From NCBI GenBank assembly GCA_900550185.1, contig URRN01000012.1, positions 1 through 21,459 of the forward strand: a DNA stretch of 21,459 nt. Reading direction: 5' to 3'. Source of the DNA: an uncultured Collinsella sp. (GTDB lineage Bacteria; Actinomycetota; Coriobacteriia; Coriobacteriales; Coriobacteriaceae). This document shows, piece after piece, positions 1 to 9,466 of the stretch; position 1 is the first letter of the stretch; every line of letters begins with the position of its first letter. A model generated the notes under the pieces. The model was not told the DNA's origin, did not search any database, and was given only the letters and a program-made list of their open reading frames with translations. The translations under genes were made by a program, and so were the position numbers.

Positions 1-132
1 CAGCAGTTCTGCTCCAAAGGCTATAGCATGGGTGATGACAACCAGCAATGCCCAGCCGACAAAGAGATAGAGAACCACATATGCAACGGGGTGTTTTGAG
101 CGGATGTTTTGGAGCACGTCGGGGGCATTCAT
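1..132 (-). CDS. Membrane protein of unknown function, N-terminal 44 residues only
   Basis: This is a partial gene that runs leftward out of the window; it is too short to appear as a complete reading frame. The start codon is the ATG whose complement lies at 130-132, preceded by a strong ribosome binding site (TGGAGGT, complement of 138-144). All 44 visible codons are open. The protein begins MNAPDVLQNIRSKHPVAY and continues into one long hydrophobic stretch, about residues 17-44, rich in V, L, F and A, which fits a first membrane-spanning helix. It is divergent from ybaB and has its own promoter-like box at 167-174. The family cannot be named from this fragment. That a protein starts here is fairly sure because of the binding site and open frame. 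Confidence 0.65.
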   Translation of the reverse strand, partial: MNAPDVLQNIRSKHPVAYVVLYLFVGWALLVVITHAIAFGAELL

Positions 133-166
133 GGGGCACCTCCAAATTGTTATCTATGGCAATCAA

Positions 167-190
167 ATTATACCCTGCTGCCATGTCGCG
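167..190 (-). promoter_or_regulatory. Promoter-like sequence for the leftward membrane protein gene
   Basis: On the minus strand a perfect -10 box TATAAT (complement of 167-172) is preceded by GG, giving GGTATAAT. A weak -35 candidate, CTGAAA, lies 18 bases upstream of it. The box is about 35 bases before the start codon at 132. No transcription data are available. Confidence 0.5.
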
Positions 191-250
191 TTTCAGGACA
201 TGTATATCGACTGAGGTAGTGTGTCCGCCCCGTTCGCTGGCCGCGCGCCG

Positions 251-259
251 TGGTACGAT
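251..259 (+). promoter_or_regulatory. Extended -10 promoter candidate for ybaB-recR
   Basis: TGGTACGAT reads as an extended -10 element (TGN followed by TACGAT at 254-259). There is no convincing -35 hexamer at the usual distance, which is common for extended -10 promoters. It lies about 75 bases before ybaB. The region 133-334 otherwise holds no gene that I can see. Confidence 0.4.
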
Positions 260-334
260 TTTTGAGTTTGAAAGTCCTGCCGTGCTCCGGCTGCCCTTGC
301 AGCTCGGCGTGCGGCCGCACGTAAAGGAGCCATC

Positions 335-655
335 ATGGCCGGTATGAACATGCAGCAGATGATGAAGCAGGCCCGCAAGATGCAGGAGCAGCTTGCCGCC
401 GCGCAGGAGAACCTCAAGTCCCAGACCGTCGACGCCTCTGCCGGCGGCGGCATGGTCAAGGTGACCGTTAACGGCGAGATGGAGCTCGTCAACCTCACCA
501 TCGATCCCGATGCGCTCGATCCCGAGGACGTCGATATGCTGCAGGATATGATCATGGCTGCCGTCAACGAGGCCGTCCGCGGCGTCAACGAGCTCGCCAA
601 CAAGCAGATGGGCGCCATCACCGGCGGCCTCAACATCCCGGGCATGCCGTTCTAA
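335..655 (+). CDS. ybaB: YbaB/EbfC family nucleoid-associated protein
   Basis: A 106-residue protein of the YbaB/EbfC family: small dimeric DNA-binding proteins that coat the nucleoid and are nearly always encoded just before recR. The family signature is visible: a Met/Gln/Lys-rich N-terminal helix (MNMQQMMKQARKMQEQLAAA), then a strand region with GGGMVKVTVNGEMELVNLTIDP and a C-terminal helical part ending in a short G/P/F tail. Length is normal for the family. The ATG at 335 is chosen because an AAAGGAG ribosome binding site precedes it. recR starts 13 bases after the stop, so the two are almost certainly co-transcribed. The usual third partner, dnaX, is not upstream here; a divergent membrane protein gene occupies that place. 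Confidence 0.93.
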   Translation: MAGMNMQQMMKQARKMQEQLAAAQENLKSQTVDASAGGGMVKVTVNGEMELVNLTIDPDALDPEDVDMLQDMIMAAVNEAVRGVNELANKQMGAITGGLNIPGMPF

Positions 656-668
656 GACACGCATATAT

Positions 669-1265
669 ATGAGTGCCAACCACAGTCTGCAAAAACTGCT
701 CGATGAGCTGGGCCGTCTGCCGGGCATTGGTCCCAAGTCGGCCCAGCGCATCGCCTATTACCTGCTCGAGGCCGATGCCGAGGAGGCGCGCCGCCTGGCC
801 GAGGCCATCCTGGAGGTCAAGCAGGAGGTCCACTTCTGCAGCCGCTGCTTTAACTACGCCACGGCCGACGAGTGCTCCATCTGCCAGGACCCGATGCGCG
901 ATACCACTCGCATTTGCGTGGTGGGCGAGCCGCGCGATGTCCAGGCGATTGAGCGCACGGGCAGCTACCACGGCCTCTACCACGTATTGGGCGGCGTGAT
1001 CAGTCCCATGGACAAGATTGGCCCCGAGCAGCTGCACATTCGAGAGCTGCTGGCACGCTTGGGCCACGAGGACATCCACGAGGTCATCATCGCCACCAAC
1101 CCCAATATTGAGGGCGAGACCACGGCGAGCTATCTGGCCCGTACCATCAAGCCGTTGGGCGTCGAGGTGTCGCGTCTGGCAAGCGGCCTTCCCGTGGGCG
1201 GCGACTTGGAGTATGCCGACGAGCTTACGCTTGGCCGCGCCATCGAGGCCCGTCGCGCGATTTAG
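669..1265 (+). CDS. recR: Recombination mediator protein RecR
   Basis: A full-length 198-residue RecR, which acts with RecF and RecO in loading RecA at single-strand gaps. Visible domains in order: the helix-hairpin-helix region (LPGIGPKSAQRIAYYLL, residues 17-33), a four-cysteine zinc finger (C57, C60, C69, C72), the Toprim domain starting at about residue 80 (RICVVGEPRDVQAIERTG), and a C-terminal Walker-like/ring segment with VSRLASGLPVGGDLEYAD, followed by the closing LGRAIEARR. The start at 669 has no strong ribosome binding site but lies 13 bases after ybaB, so translation may be partly coupled. Sequence, length and gene order all agree with recR. Confidence 0.97.
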   Translation: MSANHSLQKLLDELGRLPGIGPKSAQRIAYYLLEADAEEARRLAEAILEVKQEVHFCSRCFNYATADECSICQDPMRDTTRICVVGEPRDVQAIERTGSYHGLYHVLGGVISPMDKIGPEQLHIRELLARLGHEDIHEVIIATNPNIEGETTASYLARTIKPLGVEVSRLASGLPVGGDLEYADELTLGRAIEARRAI

Positions 1266-1304
1266 GTGGCGAGCCTGCTCCTGCCGTATGTTTTCCTCGC
1301 GGCG

Positions 1305-1330
1305 CACGGGGTAGTCATAATTTCCCCGTG
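1305..1330 (+). other. Hairpin downstream of recR
   Basis: A perfect 7-bp stem (CACGGGG at 1305-1311, CCCCGTG at 1324-1330) with a 12-base loop lies 40 bases after the recR stop. There is no run of T after it, so it is at best a weak terminator. A CATAAT hexamer lies in the loop. Confidence 0.35.
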
Positions 1331-1340
1331 TGACTGTGAG

Positions 1341-1356
1341 TTTGTTGTGCAACAAA
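1341..1356. promoter_or_regulatory. 16-base perfect palindrome, possible operator
   Basis: TTTGTTGTGCAACAAA is a perfect dyad with 7-base arms around TG. It lies in the recR to kinase-operon spacer, about 80 bases upstream of the weak promoter candidate TTGCGC (1418) - 17 bases - GATACA (1441). It could bind a dimeric regulator. No regulator gene is adjacent. Confidence 0.3.
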
Positions 1357-1470
1357 GATGCTTCGTATCCGCTTATCGCATGGATGCTTCCGCTCGCATC
1401 CTTAATTTGTCCATTCGTTGCGCAACCTTTTTGGTTCGCTGATACACTCAAATATGGATTCGAATGAATG

Positions 1471-1495
1471 CGCCGCTTCTGAGCGGCGTGTTTTT
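1471..1495 (+). terminator. Intrinsic terminator just before the kinase operon
   Basis: A perfect 7-bp stem (CGCCGCT at 1471-1477, AGCGGCG at 1482-1488) with loop TCTG is followed by TGTTTTTGTT. This is a classic Rho-independent terminator. It sits only 15 bases before the start codon at 1511, with the ribosome binding site at 1500-1505. It may end recR transcripts, but no room for a promoter remains between it and the next gene, so an attenuator role for the kinase operon is possible. Confidence 0.65.
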
Positions 1496-1510
1496 GTTGG
1501 AGGAGAACGC

Positions 1511-2416
1511 ATGCGGCCCGGTGGCACTCAGACAAAGCGCGGCGCCGCGGTGCGCATACGACGCCGACTGGGCTTGGCGCCGCGGGCGTACGCACTGCTA
1601 TCGTGCTCGCTGGTGCTGGTCATAGCTGGCGTTTCTGCCTATGGCATGACCGTGCCGTCCATGATGCAGGCGCATGCCGCACGCGAACCGCGCGTGGGGC
1701 ATGAGGTCAAAAGTGATCTGGGTACCACGACTGGATATGCTTGGGCAAGTGTGGTCGCGCATATTGTGTTTGGCACCGACGATGCGGACGGCGCCGAGGC
1801 CCCGGACAACGAAGTCACGCTTGCCAATGGCAAAACCATCGTGCTCACCAACACTAAGATCATCGATCGGTTGTCCAACAATAGCGTGGCGGCAACGGTG
1901 AATAAGGTCGAGCAGCAGAAGGAGCAGGACGCCCAGCAGTCCGGAAAGCCCGGTAGCTCGGATACTTCTGGCTCCGGCTCGGATTCATCGAGTTCGGGCG
2001 GCGGCTCTGGGTCGGGTTCCTCTACCGGAGGGCCTGGAAACGGCGGCTCGACGGGCGGCAACACTGACAACGATGCAAACTCCGGCGGCCTTTCCGCTGC
2101 TGAGGAAGAGAGCATTCACAGTTGGCTTGTGACCAAGTACAACATGCTCGACGGCTATGTTTCTCGTGCCAATGACGTGGTCTCGACCTATAACTCTACG
2201 GGAGATCCCAGGCCGTGCGACAGCATGGTCGGGGAGATGTTTGTCATTCGAGCCGAGTTCGGTCGTCAGACATTCTCGCCCCGGTCAAAGTGGTATCAGC
2301 AGTATGCCAATCTGTGGGGCTGTTACACCAACTTATGTCAATGGGTCGGCCATTACGGCGATGATGACGTCGCGCTCGGTAACTTCAACAATAACGTGGC
2401 GGCGCTTGCCCTATGA
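1511..2416 (+). CDS. Membrane-anchored extracytoplasmic protein with Ser/Gly-rich linker, unknown function
   Basis: A 301-residue protein, first gene of the kinase operon. I start it at ATG 1511, preceded by GGAGGAG at correct spacing; a longer frame from 1418 would run through the terminator at 1471-1495. Layout: Arg-rich cytoplasmic N-terminus (residues 1-25), one membrane helix (about 26-46), an outer segment, a low-complexity Ser/Gly linker (about 144-193), and a C-terminal domain (194-301) rich in aromatic residues with cysteines at 236, 271 and 276. I do not recognise the C-terminal domain. Arg-rich ends inside suggest the bulk lies outside the cell. The stop overlaps the next start codon (ATGATG at 2413), so it is translationally coupled to the kinase. 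It could be a ligand-sensing partner or a kinase substrate; both are inference. Confidence 0.8.
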   Translation: MRPGGTQTKRGAAVRIRRRLGLAPRAYALLSCSLVLVIAGVSAYGMTVPSMMQAHAAREPRVGHEVKSDLGTTTGYAWASVVAHIVFGTDDADGAEAPDNEVTLANGKTIVLTNTKIIDRLSNNSVAATVNKVEQQKEQDAQQSGKPGSSDTSGSGSDSSSSGGGSGSGSSTGGPGNGGSTGGNTDNDANSGGLSAAEEESIHSWLVTKYNMLDGYVSRANDVVSTYNSTGDPRPCDSMVGEMFVIRAEFGRQTFSPRSKWYQQYANLWGCYTNLCQWVGHYGDDDVALGNFNNNVAALAL

Positions 2417-4257
2417 TGACCGATCTTGCATCCACCACACCACAATCGCTCGGTCGCGATCCCATGGTCGGCCTGCGCCTGGCGCGTGTCGACGGGTTTG
2501 AGCCGGCCATTGCGCTCGGTCAGGACGAACTGCCTGCCTATCTGCGTCGTTTTACGATGCTGTTTGCCGACGATGCCACCATGCGCCGTGGCGGTATCGG
2601 CCGCGTGACGCGTGCCGTCAACGCCCAAGGCGAGGCCGTGGCACTCAAGCAGCTCATCTTGCCGACGCGCGATGAGTTTGATGACGATGCCGCTCACGAG
2701 GCGCTGGTCGCCAAGTTCAAGGCGGCGTTTCGCGAGGAATACGAATGCCATCGCGCCCTTTCGGGCCTTAAGGGCTTTCCCCGCCTCTATGGCTGGGGCG
2801 AGGTCGACGGTGTGCCTGCAATTGTCATGGAATGGGTCGAGGGCGAGACGCTTGCCCGCTTGCGTTCGCGACTTGCCGTGGACGATGCCGGACGCCTGTC
2901 GCCGCTTGTGGCGGCGCGTCTGGGTCGCGACCTGTTCGATCTGCTCTGCCGTATGAGCCTGGTGGGTGAGGGCTTTGTCCATCGCGATATCTCGCCCGCT
3001 AATATTATGGTGCGCACGGCGCGTCTACCGCTTGACCGGCAGCTTGCCGAGGGCACCTTTGACCTGTGCCTGATCGACTTTGGCTCGTCGCTGGCGCTCG
3101 AGCCTGCGTCGGCCGTGGCCGGTACCGGCGGCAAGGCATCCTTTACGGAGCGCTATGCCACGCTGCGTCGCGCGACGGTTGCCTATGCCCCGCCCGAGAT
3201 GCTCACCGACGATATTCCAGACCTGCGCGCTTTGCGTATGTCGCCGGCGATTGACGTATACGCCGCGGCAAGCACGGTTTACGAGCTCATTGCCGGCGTC
3301 GCGCCATACGAAGCCGCGCCGAGTACTTCGGGTGCCTCGGGTTCGCGCAAAAAGACGCGCGACATCGCGAGCCCCTACCGTCTCAAGATGGACACGCGGC
3401 CCGACTATCCCATTGGTGCCCATGCGCCCGGTTGTGATTTGACTCAGCTGCTTCGTCGTGAGCCCGATGTGGCGCTCGCCGCGGCCGAGCAGGCCCAGCA
3501 GCTAGGGCTTGAGCCGGATTCCGAAGAGCTACGCGATGCGCTGGCGTTTGTCGATGCCCAGCTGTTCGACGTGGTGATGGCCTGTCTGTCCAGCCATCAA
3601 AAAGATCGTCCCGAGCCGGCTGCGGTCGAGGCGGCGCTCTCGGCGTTTTGTGACCACTATGCGCAAAATGTCGGTCGTTCGCTCCGCGGCGAGCCGCTCA
3701 CGCCGTGCCCCATGGATGCGTCTGGCCGCGCGGTTCGTCGCGCGCTGATGGTCGGCGCGACGGTCGTCTGTGGCGTGGTTTGGGCTGTGGTCGTGGTTTC
3801 GGCCGCGCTGCTGGCGTCGGGCGCTCGCGTGACGGCGACTTTGGGATCGCTCGTGTGGTCTGGGTCGCTACCGGGTATTATTGCCGCACTGGCGTTGGCG
3901 CTGCCAGGCATAGCCGGCGTTGCCGCGGGGGCACTTGCGCGCAATCGGCGCTCGGGGTTCCTGCAGGGTGTGCTTGCGCTTTCTGCCTGCGAGGTTCCGG
4001 TGCTGGTTGTGGCTGCATGTAGCGTATTTTCCCAACGCGCCGTGATGGGTGGCCTTGTTGCCGCTCTGGTTGCAACCTATACGCTTACGTGGTTTTTGCT
4101 TGCGATGGGCTTTGCCTTTGAACTTCCCGTTTCGGCACCGCGACGCACAAAAGCCCAGATGGCGACTCCGCTTGCCGGTGGAGCCGCAGCTGCCCGTACT
4201 TTTGGCGGACCTGTTGAAGTATCGTCCGATTCTATTTCTACGACCAAGGAGGCCTAG
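2413..4257 (+). CDS. Serine/threonine protein kinase with four C-terminal membrane helices
   Basis: A 614-residue Hanks-type protein kinase. Visible motifs: glycine-rich loop RGGIGRV (59-65), ATP-anchoring K79 in VALKQL, acidic residues of the C-helix near 108-111, hinge MEWVEGE (139-145), catalytic loop HRDISPAN with D192 and N197, metal-binding DFG at 222-224, APPE at 259-262 and D281 of the F-helix region. The usual Lys two residues after the catalytic Asp is Ser194. The kinase domain is at the N-terminus, and four hydrophobic helices follow (about 445-469, 484-508, 516-540, 544-568) with a short Ser/Thr-rich tail. This differs from the common single-helix kinase with extracellular PASTA repeats. 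No PASTA domain is present. It overlaps the preceding gene and is followed after 3 bases by the FHA gene. The first of two ATG codons is used here; the second would remove one residue. Confidence 0.9.
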   Translation: MMTDLASTTPQSLGRDPMVGLRLARVDGFEPAIALGQDELPAYLRRFTMLFADDATMRRGGIGRVTRAVNAQGEAVALKQLILPTRDEFDDDAAHEALVAKFKAAFREEYECHRALSGLKGFPRLYGWGEVDGVPAIVMEWVEGETLARLRSRLAVDDAGRLSPLVAARLGRDLFDLLCRMSLVGEGFVHRDISPANIMVRTARLPLDRQLAEGTFDLCLIDFGSSLALEPASAVAGTGGKASFTERYATLRRATVAYAPPEMLTDDIPDLRALRMSPAIDVYAAASTVYELIAGVAPYEAAPSTSGASGSRKKTRDIASPYRLKMDTRPDYPIGAHAPGCDLTQLLRREPDVALAAAEQAQQLGLEPDSEELRDALAFVDAQLFDVVMACLSSHQKDRPEPAAVEAALSAFCDHYAQNVGRSLRGEPLTPCPMDASGRAVRRALMVGATVVCGVVWAVVVVSAALLASGARVTATLGSLVWSGSLPGIIAALALALPGIAGVAAGALARNRRSGFLQGVLALSACEVPVLVVAACSVFSQRAVMGGLVAALVATYTLTWFLLAMGFAFELPVSAPRRTKAQMATPLAGGAAAARTFGGPVEVSSDSISTTKEA

Positions 4258-4260
4258 GTC

Positions 4261-5199
4261 ATGGCATCTCAAGTTGAGCTCACCCCATGCGGGGCCATGT
4301 TTGACATCTTTAAGCGCGCGGCGCATCTGAGCCATATCGAGCTGTGCGGCCTGGTGCTTTCGTCCCGTCCGCTCGCCGACGGCCGCAGCCCGCAGAGCCG
4401 AGCCGCCGATCGCTCTTGGGTTTCCCGCTCTATCGTTCGCGCGCCGGTCGGCACGCTTCAGCAGCGCTACTTTGCCGAATACGGTACCTCGGCTGCGCGT
4501 ATTATGTCGCAACTGGCCCTGCGCCAGCGCAATCCCATGGACTCCACGGCTGTGATAAATATGGTGTGCGGTCCTGCAGGTGAACCGATGGTACGCGCGC
4601 TCGAAGAGTGCCACCAGGACACGAATCTCTATCGCAACGCGCTCGATCGCCTGTCTCAGGCGGCGGAACTCATGCCCGCCGAGCGCGCCGAGGCCGTGCT
4701 GGTGCTGTTTGTCGCCGTCGGTTGTTCGGCGGATGTGCGGTCCTCGGTGAACTATGCCATCGACTACGCGCACGCGACCTGTGGCGGAGGCACCTCCACG
4801 CCGCGTTCGCTTGGCATGTCGATGACCGCGGGCGAACGCGAACCCGCCCCGGCGCACCCCTTGGGCTTGCTGCGCGTACAAAACAGTTTTGTCGTGAGTG
4901 CCCCGCGCTGGATTCAGCCGAGTGAGCGGGGTGTTGAGATTGGCGCGCTGGCCACTGGTGAGGGCGATATTACCGACGTCGGCGACGATGTCTCGGCCCG
5001 CCATGCCCATATCTGGTGCGATGCTCAAAATATCTGGCACGTCGAGGACTTGTCGTCCACCAACGGAACCGTGGTGGTAAACGGGGCCACGCGCGTCTGC
5101 ATTCAGGTCGAGCCCGGCCGTTCCGCCCAACTCAATCCCGGCGACGAGCTCAAGCTCGGCGAATCCACTACCTATGCCATCCTCTTCGGTGCCCTCTAG
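4261..5199 (+). CDS. FHA-domain protein, partner of the Ser/Thr kinase
   Basis: A 312-residue soluble protein whose C-terminal part (about 223-310) is a forkhead-associated domain, a fold that binds phosphothreonine peptides. Visible signature: EIGALATGEGDI (226-237), SARHAHIW (245-252), VEDLSSTNGTVVVNG (261-275) and the closing PGDELKLG (293-300). The arginine normally found in the IGR turn, which contacts the phosphate, is Ala229 here, so binding may be altered. Residues 1-200 form a mostly helical, cysteine-containing region that I do not recognise. The ATG at 4261 follows AAGGAGG, which overlaps the kinase stop codon. Co-transcription with the kinase suggests it reads phosphorylation by that kinase, which is inference. 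Confidence 0.85.
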   Translation: MASQVELTPCGAMFDIFKRAAHLSHIELCGLVLSSRPLADGRSPQSRAADRSWVSRSIVRAPVGTLQQRYFAEYGTSAARIMSQLALRQRNPMDSTAVINMVCGPAGEPMVRALEECHQDTNLYRNALDRLSQAAELMPAERAEAVLVLFVAVGCSADVRSSVNYAIDYAHATCGGGTSTPRSLGMSMTAGEREPAPAHPLGLLRVQNSFVVSAPRWIQPSERGVEIGALATGEGDITDVGDDVSARHAHIWCDAQNIWHVEDLSSTNGTVVVNGATRVCIQVEPGRSAQLNPGDELKLGESTTYAILFGAL

Positions 5200-5246
5200 C
5201 CGGCAGTTAGGGACGTTCCTTTTCTGCCGGCACTTGGGGACACTCC
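5200..5246. repeat. Dispersed intergenic repeat, copy A (two direct units)
   Basis: Begins one base after the FHA gene stop. Two similar units of about 20 bases (5200-5219 and 5227-5246) of the form CCGGCANTTNGGGACNNTCC are spaced 27 bases apart. The whole 47-base element matches 12608-12654 at 40 of 47 positions. It resembles REP-type intergenic repeats, with GGGGAC cores, though no transposase lies nearby. Confidence 0.65.
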
Positions 5247-5649
5247 TCGGCGCGCCAGAGCCGGTCGCCTGGGGATGGAGAGGCCATTTTGGCCCTTGGC
5301 AGTCACCCAAGGTAAACCTTACCGCCCGCCTATATTTGCCGAAATTACACTTGAAGGCGGGGTACAATAAACCCGCATGCGGATTTCCGTTGCGGGCGCT
5401 TCCCATCGCCGGGGCGTGCCCGGGAGCATCCGGCATGCGGCCTTTGCGGCGCTCGGTCATGTGCAAGACGGGCGGTCGGGTCTGTGGGGCGCATCAGCTG
5501 GCCCTCGCCTCGGCATGCCTTCTCTCCACGCCATGTACCTGCTGCTGAGCCTGCCTGCCAGATGATTGGAAGCAACAGCGAAAATCCCATCACGCCAACA
5601 TCCCGGCGATCGCCGGGGCCTGTATACCTATATGAGAGGAGAGGGGTAT
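5247..5649 (+). promoter_or_regulatory. Leader region of the pyruvate oxidoreductase gene
   Basis: About 400 bases without a gene. 5282-5323 holds small hairpins (GGCCA/TGGCC, CTTGG/CCAAG, GGTAA/TTACC). A promoter-like GGTACAAT (5361-5368) has no clear -35. If transcription starts near 5375, the 5' leader is about 275 bases, very G+C-rich, and contains the perfect 16-base palindrome CCCGGCGATCGCCGGG at 5602-5617, shortly before the ribosome binding site (GAGGAGAGGGG, about 5635-5645). I could not match it to a known riboswitch, SRP RNA, RNase P RNA or tmRNA. Confidence 0.45.
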
Positions 5650-9189
<3,540 letters not shown>

Positions 9190-9199
9190 GTCTCCCACC

Positions 9200-9226
9200 G
9201 CAGGATCTGAGGGCTAACCTTCGCGG
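9200..9226 (+). repeat. Left arm of a 27-bp perfect inverted repeat
   Basis: Starts 11 bases after the oxidoreductase stop. It is the exact reverse complement of 9298-9324. The pair encloses the terminator hairpin at 9241-9283. The 11-base direct repeat ACGTCCTCGGA follows each arm region (9227-9237 and 9332-9342). Confidence 0.85.
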
Positions 9227-9240
9227 ACGTCCTCGGACAT

Positions 9241-9283
9241 GAAAGAACCCCCGCTGCGCACTACGTGCGGCGGGGGCTCTTTC
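9241..9283 (+). terminator. Strong terminator hairpin after the pyruvate oxidoreductase
   Basis: A stem of 14 positions with one mismatch (GAAAGAACCCCCGC at the left, GCGGGGGCTCTTTC at the right) encloses an inner stem CGCAC/GTGCG. The A-rich left foot and T-rich right foot would let it act on either strand. The T run after the GC core is short and interrupted. Confidence 0.75.
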
Positions 9284-9297
9284 GTCCTGCGGAGTGC

Positions 9298-9324
9298 CCG
9301 CGAAGGTTAGCCCTCAGATCCTGC
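9298..9324 (-). repeat. Right arm of the 27-bp perfect inverted repeat
   Basis: Exact reverse complement of 9200-9226. Together the two arms could fold the whole 9200-9324 segment into one long nested hairpin in RNA or in single-stranded DNA. Confidence 0.85.
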
Positions 9325-9394
9325 TACGACTACGTCCTCGGATTGTGGGACTGAATGAAGGACGTGGTTGGTGGGGCCTTTTGTCCCGGTCGCT

Positions 9395-9417
9395 GTTTCG
9401 CGGCAACGCCGCGAAAC
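9395..9417. terminator. Small hairpin between oxidoreductase and DUF4143 ATPase
   Basis: Perfect 9-bp stem GTTTCGCGG (9395-9403) and CCGCGAAAC (9409-9417) with loop CAACG. It could end minus-strand transcripts of the ATPase gene, which finishes at 9467, but no strong T run follows on either strand. Confidence 0.35.
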
Positions 9418-9466
9418 CACGCGTTACTTTGGTTATGGAGGGGGCTTGGTTGTTGGTTCAGATGAT

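Noticed and set aside
1418..1510. Longer N-terminus for the first kinase-operon protein
   Set aside because: It would be translated through a terminator hairpin and lacks a binding site; ATG 1511 has GGAGGAG.
3868..5466. A 532-codon minus-strand frame over the kinase and FHA genes
   Set aside because: Basic, low-information translation that crosses two real genes and a repeat element.
5566..5649. 28-residue N-terminal extension of the pyruvate oxidoreductase
   Set aside because: No binding site at 5566, and the family's N-terminus begins with the residues encoded from 5650, which has a strong site.
5376..5649. A known structured RNA (SRP RNA, RNase P RNA, tmRNA) in the oxidoreductase leader
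   Set aside because: None of the conserved core sequences of these RNAs could be found.
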